In this document: in pieces, positions 47,399 through 49,363 of the stretch
Position numbering within the stretch: the stretch's first letter is position 1
Layout of the letters: each line of letters opens with the position of its first letter
The notes under the pieces: generated by a model
The model's database searches: none
Told to the model about the DNA's origin: nothing
What the model saw: only the letters and a program-made list of their open reading frames with translations
Origin: Ventricola sp051883735
GTDB lineage: Bacteria; Bacillota; Clostridia; Christensenellales; Aristaeellaceae
Length of the DNA stretch: 49,363 nucleotides
Reading direction: 5' to 3'
Assembly (NCBI GenBank): GCA_051883735.1
Contig: JBJEUH010000168.1
Coordinates: 1 to 49,363, forward strand
Translations under genes and position numbers: made by a program

Positions 47399-48250
47399 AT
47401 GAAGATGCGTATCATTACCGACTCCGCTGCGGACTTCACCCGCGCGGAGCTTGAGCAAAACGACGTGCGCTGCGTGCCGATGCAGGTCATGTTCGGCGGG
47501 GAGAGCTTCAGCGCTGCGGCGCTGTCCGGCGACGACTTCTGGCAGCGCCTGCTGTCCGGGGAAATCGGCAAGACCTCCCAGCCCTCGCCCGACGCCTTCC
47601 TCAGGGAGTTTGAAGCCGCGCTTGAGGCTGGCGAGGAGGTCGTCTGCATCGTCGTCTCCTCCGCCATCTCCGGCACGCTGCAAAGCGCGATGATCGCCGC
47701 GTCCATGCTGGACACCGTGAAGATCCACATCGTCGATTCGCTGTCCGCCGCGGGCGGGCAGAAGCTGCTGGCGCTGCGCGCCTGCCAGCTGCGCGACCAG
47801 GCCAGGCTGACCGCTGCGGGAATCGCCGGCGAGCTCACCCGCCTTCGCAGCCGCGTTCATGTCTATGCCGGCCTGGATACGCTGGAAAACCTCGCGCGCA
47901 GCGGCCGCATCTCCAAGGCAGCCGCCAATCTCGGCGCGCTGGCGCAGCTCAAGCCGCTGGTGCGCATCGCGCCGGAGACCGCCGGCAGCGTGGATGTCTG
48001 CGGCAAGGCCGTCGGCCGCCACCGCGCCATCGACGCCGTCGCCAGGCTGGTGAGCCGCTGCAAGATCGACGAGCGCTTCCCCGTCATTCCGCTGTACACC
48101 CACTCGAGCGAAAACTGCGCCGCGCTGGTCAAAAAGCTCCATGCCTGCGGCGTCGCCGTCAGCGAGCACATGGCCAACTCGCTCGGCCCGACGCTCGCCA
48201 CGCATATCGGCGCAGGCGCTTACGGCGTCGCGTTCGTGGAGGCGGAGTAA
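47399..48250 (+). CDS. DegV family protein, second paralogue
   Basis: The protein is 283 residues from the ATG at 47399 with GAAAGG upstream. The pattern MRIITDSAADFTRAELEQND, GKTSQPSPDAF, SSAISGTLQSA, LDTLENLARSGRIS and GAYGVAFVEAE parallels the first DegV, including the C-terminal FVEAE. Divergent residues line the pocket segments, so the two may bind different acyl chains, as known for FakB1/FakB2. It has its own promoter and the shared operator candidate. Confidence 0.94.
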   Translation: MKMRIITDSAADFTRAELEQNDVRCVPMQVMFGGESFSAAALSGDDFWQRLLSGEIGKTSQPSPDAFLREFEAALEAGEEVVCIVVSSAISGTLQSAMIAASMLDTVKIHIVDSLSAAGGQKLLALRACQLRDQARLTAAGIAGELTRLRSRVHVYAGLDTLENLARSGRISKAAANLGALAQLKPLVRIAPETAGSVDVCGKAVGRHRAIDAVARLVSRCKIDERFPVIPLYTHSSENCAALVKKLHACGVAVSEHMANSLGPTLATHIGAGAYGVAFVEAE

Positions 48251-48261
48251 ACGGAATGGGG

Positions 48262-48353
48262 AACGTTGGGGCCGCAGCCCCAAACCCCGCCTGGGGACGC
48301 AGTCCCCAGACCCCTTCTTCGCTTGGCGCATATAGAAGCAACTTGCCATTCAT
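48262..48353 (+). repeat. Dispersed intergenic repeat, family 2, copy 2
   Basis: AACGTTGGGGCC, GCAGCCCCAAACCCCGC, GGGGACGCAGTCCCC, ACCCCTTCTTCGCTT, GCGCATA and GCCATTCA align with 37857-37940. The inner hairpins differ, but the order of segments is the same. Confidence 0.65.
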
Positions 48354-48355
48354 AA

Positions 48356-48389
48356 AAAAACAGCCTCGGCGAAAACCGAAGCTGTTTTT
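48356..48389. terminator. Bidirectional terminator between degV and the Gx transporter gene
   Basis: AAAAACAGCCTCGG pairs with CCGAAGCTGTTTTT around a 6-base loop, with A and T runs on both sides. Confidence 0.85.
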
Positions 48390-48411
48390 CTGTTCATCAG
48401 GAAATTGCCGT

Positions 48412-48924
48412 TTACGTGCGTCCGCCGATCGCCTTGAGATGCTTCATGACCATCTGTGCGACGACGCCGGTCAGCACGCCCGTCACCACGCCGGAGATCA
48501 TCAGGATCGGCAGATAGGTGACCAGCAGCTGCGGCGTGTTCAGCATCAGCACCGCCACCAGAATCTGTCCGACGTTGAAGAACACCGCACCCAGCGCGCT
48601 CACGCCGATGACGCTCACGCCCTTGACGCGGCTGATGAGGATCATCACCACGAGCGAGAGCAGTCCGCCGCCCAGCGAGTAAAACATCGCGTTCATGTTG
48701 GTGTAGATCAGCCAGCTCATCAGCGCCTTGAGCAGCATCAGCACGAAGGACTGCCGGACGCCCAGCATGTACAGGCTGTACAGCAGCACCGAGTTCGCCA
48801 GGCCCAGCTTCACGCCGGGAATCGCCGCCGTCAGCGGAAACTGGCGCTCAATCAGGCCAAAGACCAGCATCAGGCTGGTGAGCAGGCCGGAGAGCGCCAC
48901 CTGCTGCGCGCGCTTGTTTCGCAT
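48412..48924 (-). CDS. Gx transporter family protein (Hpre_diP_synt_I)
   Basis: This is a 170-residue membrane protein with five helices. It contains LVFGLIERQFPLTAAIPGVK and LGLANSVLLYSLYMLG, the signature of the former heptaprenyl diphosphate synthase component I family, now called Gx transporters. Such genes lie next to NusG-domain-II genes and electron-transport or flavin-transfer genes in Clostridia, and the same pairing is seen here (17 bases). The substrate is not established. Confidence 0.9.
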   Translation of the reverse strand: MRNKRAQQVALSGLLTSLMLVFGLIERQFPLTAAIPGVKLGLANSVLLYSLYMLGVRQSFVLMLLKALMSWLIYTNMNAMFYSLGGGLLSLVVMILISRVKGVSVIGVSALGAVFFNVGQILVAVLMLNTPQLLVTYLPILMISGVVTGVLTGVVAQMVMKHLKAIGGRT

Positions 48925-48941
48925 GGAATCCCATCCTCTCT

Positions 48942-49363
48942 TTAGTCCTCGGCGGGAATCATCTCAATGCTCACGTTGTTGGGCAGGCAGATGATGTACG
49001 TGCCCAGAATCCGGTTCTTGTAGGTGTCCACGTGCACCTCGCCCTGGCCCACGCAGTCCTGGTTCTCGCAGGTAGAGAACTCCATGTACACCGTCTCGGG
49101 CGTGATGTGCACCTTGTTGAGCTTGCCGTCGTCCTGCTTGATGGTGATGATCTTGTCGCGGTCCATCGGAATCGGCTCGCCGTACTGGCGACCGCCCACG
49201 GTCAGCACCACATAGCCGCGCACGGTCTCTGTCTGCTTGGGCGGCATCGGGCCGACCATCGCGGCCTCCTGCGCAGGGGCCTCTGTCGGGTCAGCCGTCG
49301 GTTCCTCCGTCGGTAGAACAGTCGGTTCCGCCGCTGTCGCTTCAGTTGCTTCCGGAACCTCAT
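48942..49363 (-). CDS. NusG domain II-containing protein (N-terminus outside window)
   Basis: The open frame runs from the right edge to a stop at 48942, giving 140 codons. The visible start is a Pro/Thr/Glu-rich linker (EVPEATEATAAEP, TEEPTADPTEAP). The NusG domain II-like beta barrel follows: GEPIPMDRDKIITIKQDDG, HITPETVYMEFSTCENQDCV with the conserved Cys pair, and RILGTYIICLPNNVSIEMI. An internal ATG at 49257-49259 is not the real start. Full-length members have an N-terminal membrane anchor beyond 49363. It is the gene upstream of the Gx transporter. Confidence 0.88.
   Translation of the reverse strand, partial: EVPEATEATAAEPTVLPTEEPTADPTEAPAQEAAMVGPMPPKQTETVRGYVVLTVGGRQYGEPIPMDRDKIITIKQDDGKLNKVHITPETVYMEFSTCENQDCVGQGEVHVDTYKNRILGTYIICLPNNVSIEMIPAED

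Overview
The window looks like the chromosome of a GC-rich, endospore-forming member of the Clostridia (monoderm Firmicutes). The right half carries sigG, spoIIP, spoIVB, ylmC/ymxH and nrdR, two promoters of the sigma-F/G type, and genes with strong Shine-Dalgarno sites. I cannot name a genus from the sequence. No tRNA, rRNA or CRISPR array was seen.

Layout. (1) 1-6804, minus strand: a compact operon of at least eleven genes, visibly AT-richer than the rest. It encodes four SAM methyltransferases, small multi-pass membrane proteins, two alpha/beta hydrolases and small unknown proteins, and runs off the left edge. (2) 7188-10921, plus strand: a divergent siderophore-type ABC importer (two FecCD permeases, ATPase, binding protein). 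The two transcription units face each other across 6805-7187, where two 18-bp boxes AGTTAG-N6-CTAACT and a degenerate third lie at the promoters. This suggests joint control by an iron regulator of DtxR type. (3) 11249-32558, almost all minus strand: a decayed Tn1549-like integrative conjugative element. It has ParA/ParB, sortase B, a 2,232-residue thioester/Cna-B surface adhesin, a replication-type protein, PcfB, VirD4, RhuM cargo, Maff2, a truncated SNF2-like helicase, a frameshifted DUF3849 gene, MobC and a relaxase with a premature stop. VirB4, VirB6, topoisomerase and cell-wall hydrolase genes are missing; a deletion appears to join Maff2 directly to the middle of the helicase gene. No integrase is present. 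(4) 32731-49363: backbone chromosome.

The element boundary falls inside spoIVB. The SpoIVB protease reads normally up to ...GGIVQGM and then stops, losing the SGSP segment with the catalytic serine. The missing 3' end is not in this window, so the island probably extends past the left edge. spoIVB may be disrupted or, as in sigK/skin-type elements, rebuilt by excision.

The backbone continues with nrdR, ylmC, sigG, spoIIP, a cysteine-rich protein that may belong to the spore coat, a CmpB-type membrane protein, a three-gene operon for a MotA/ZorA-like and OmpA/ZorB-like ion-driven motor plus a third membrane-anchored subunit, a MarR regulator, a CapD-like sugar-nucleotide dehydratase, galactokinase, a marR-degV operon and a second degV that share a 15-bp operator candidate, a Gx transporter and a NusG-domain-II protein cut by the right edge. 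Two families of dispersed intergenic repeats are present: a roughly 98-bp unit (three tandem copies plus two solo copies) that carries its own terminator hairpin, and a roughly 85-bp unit with a GGGGCC/GGCCCC hairpin (two copies).
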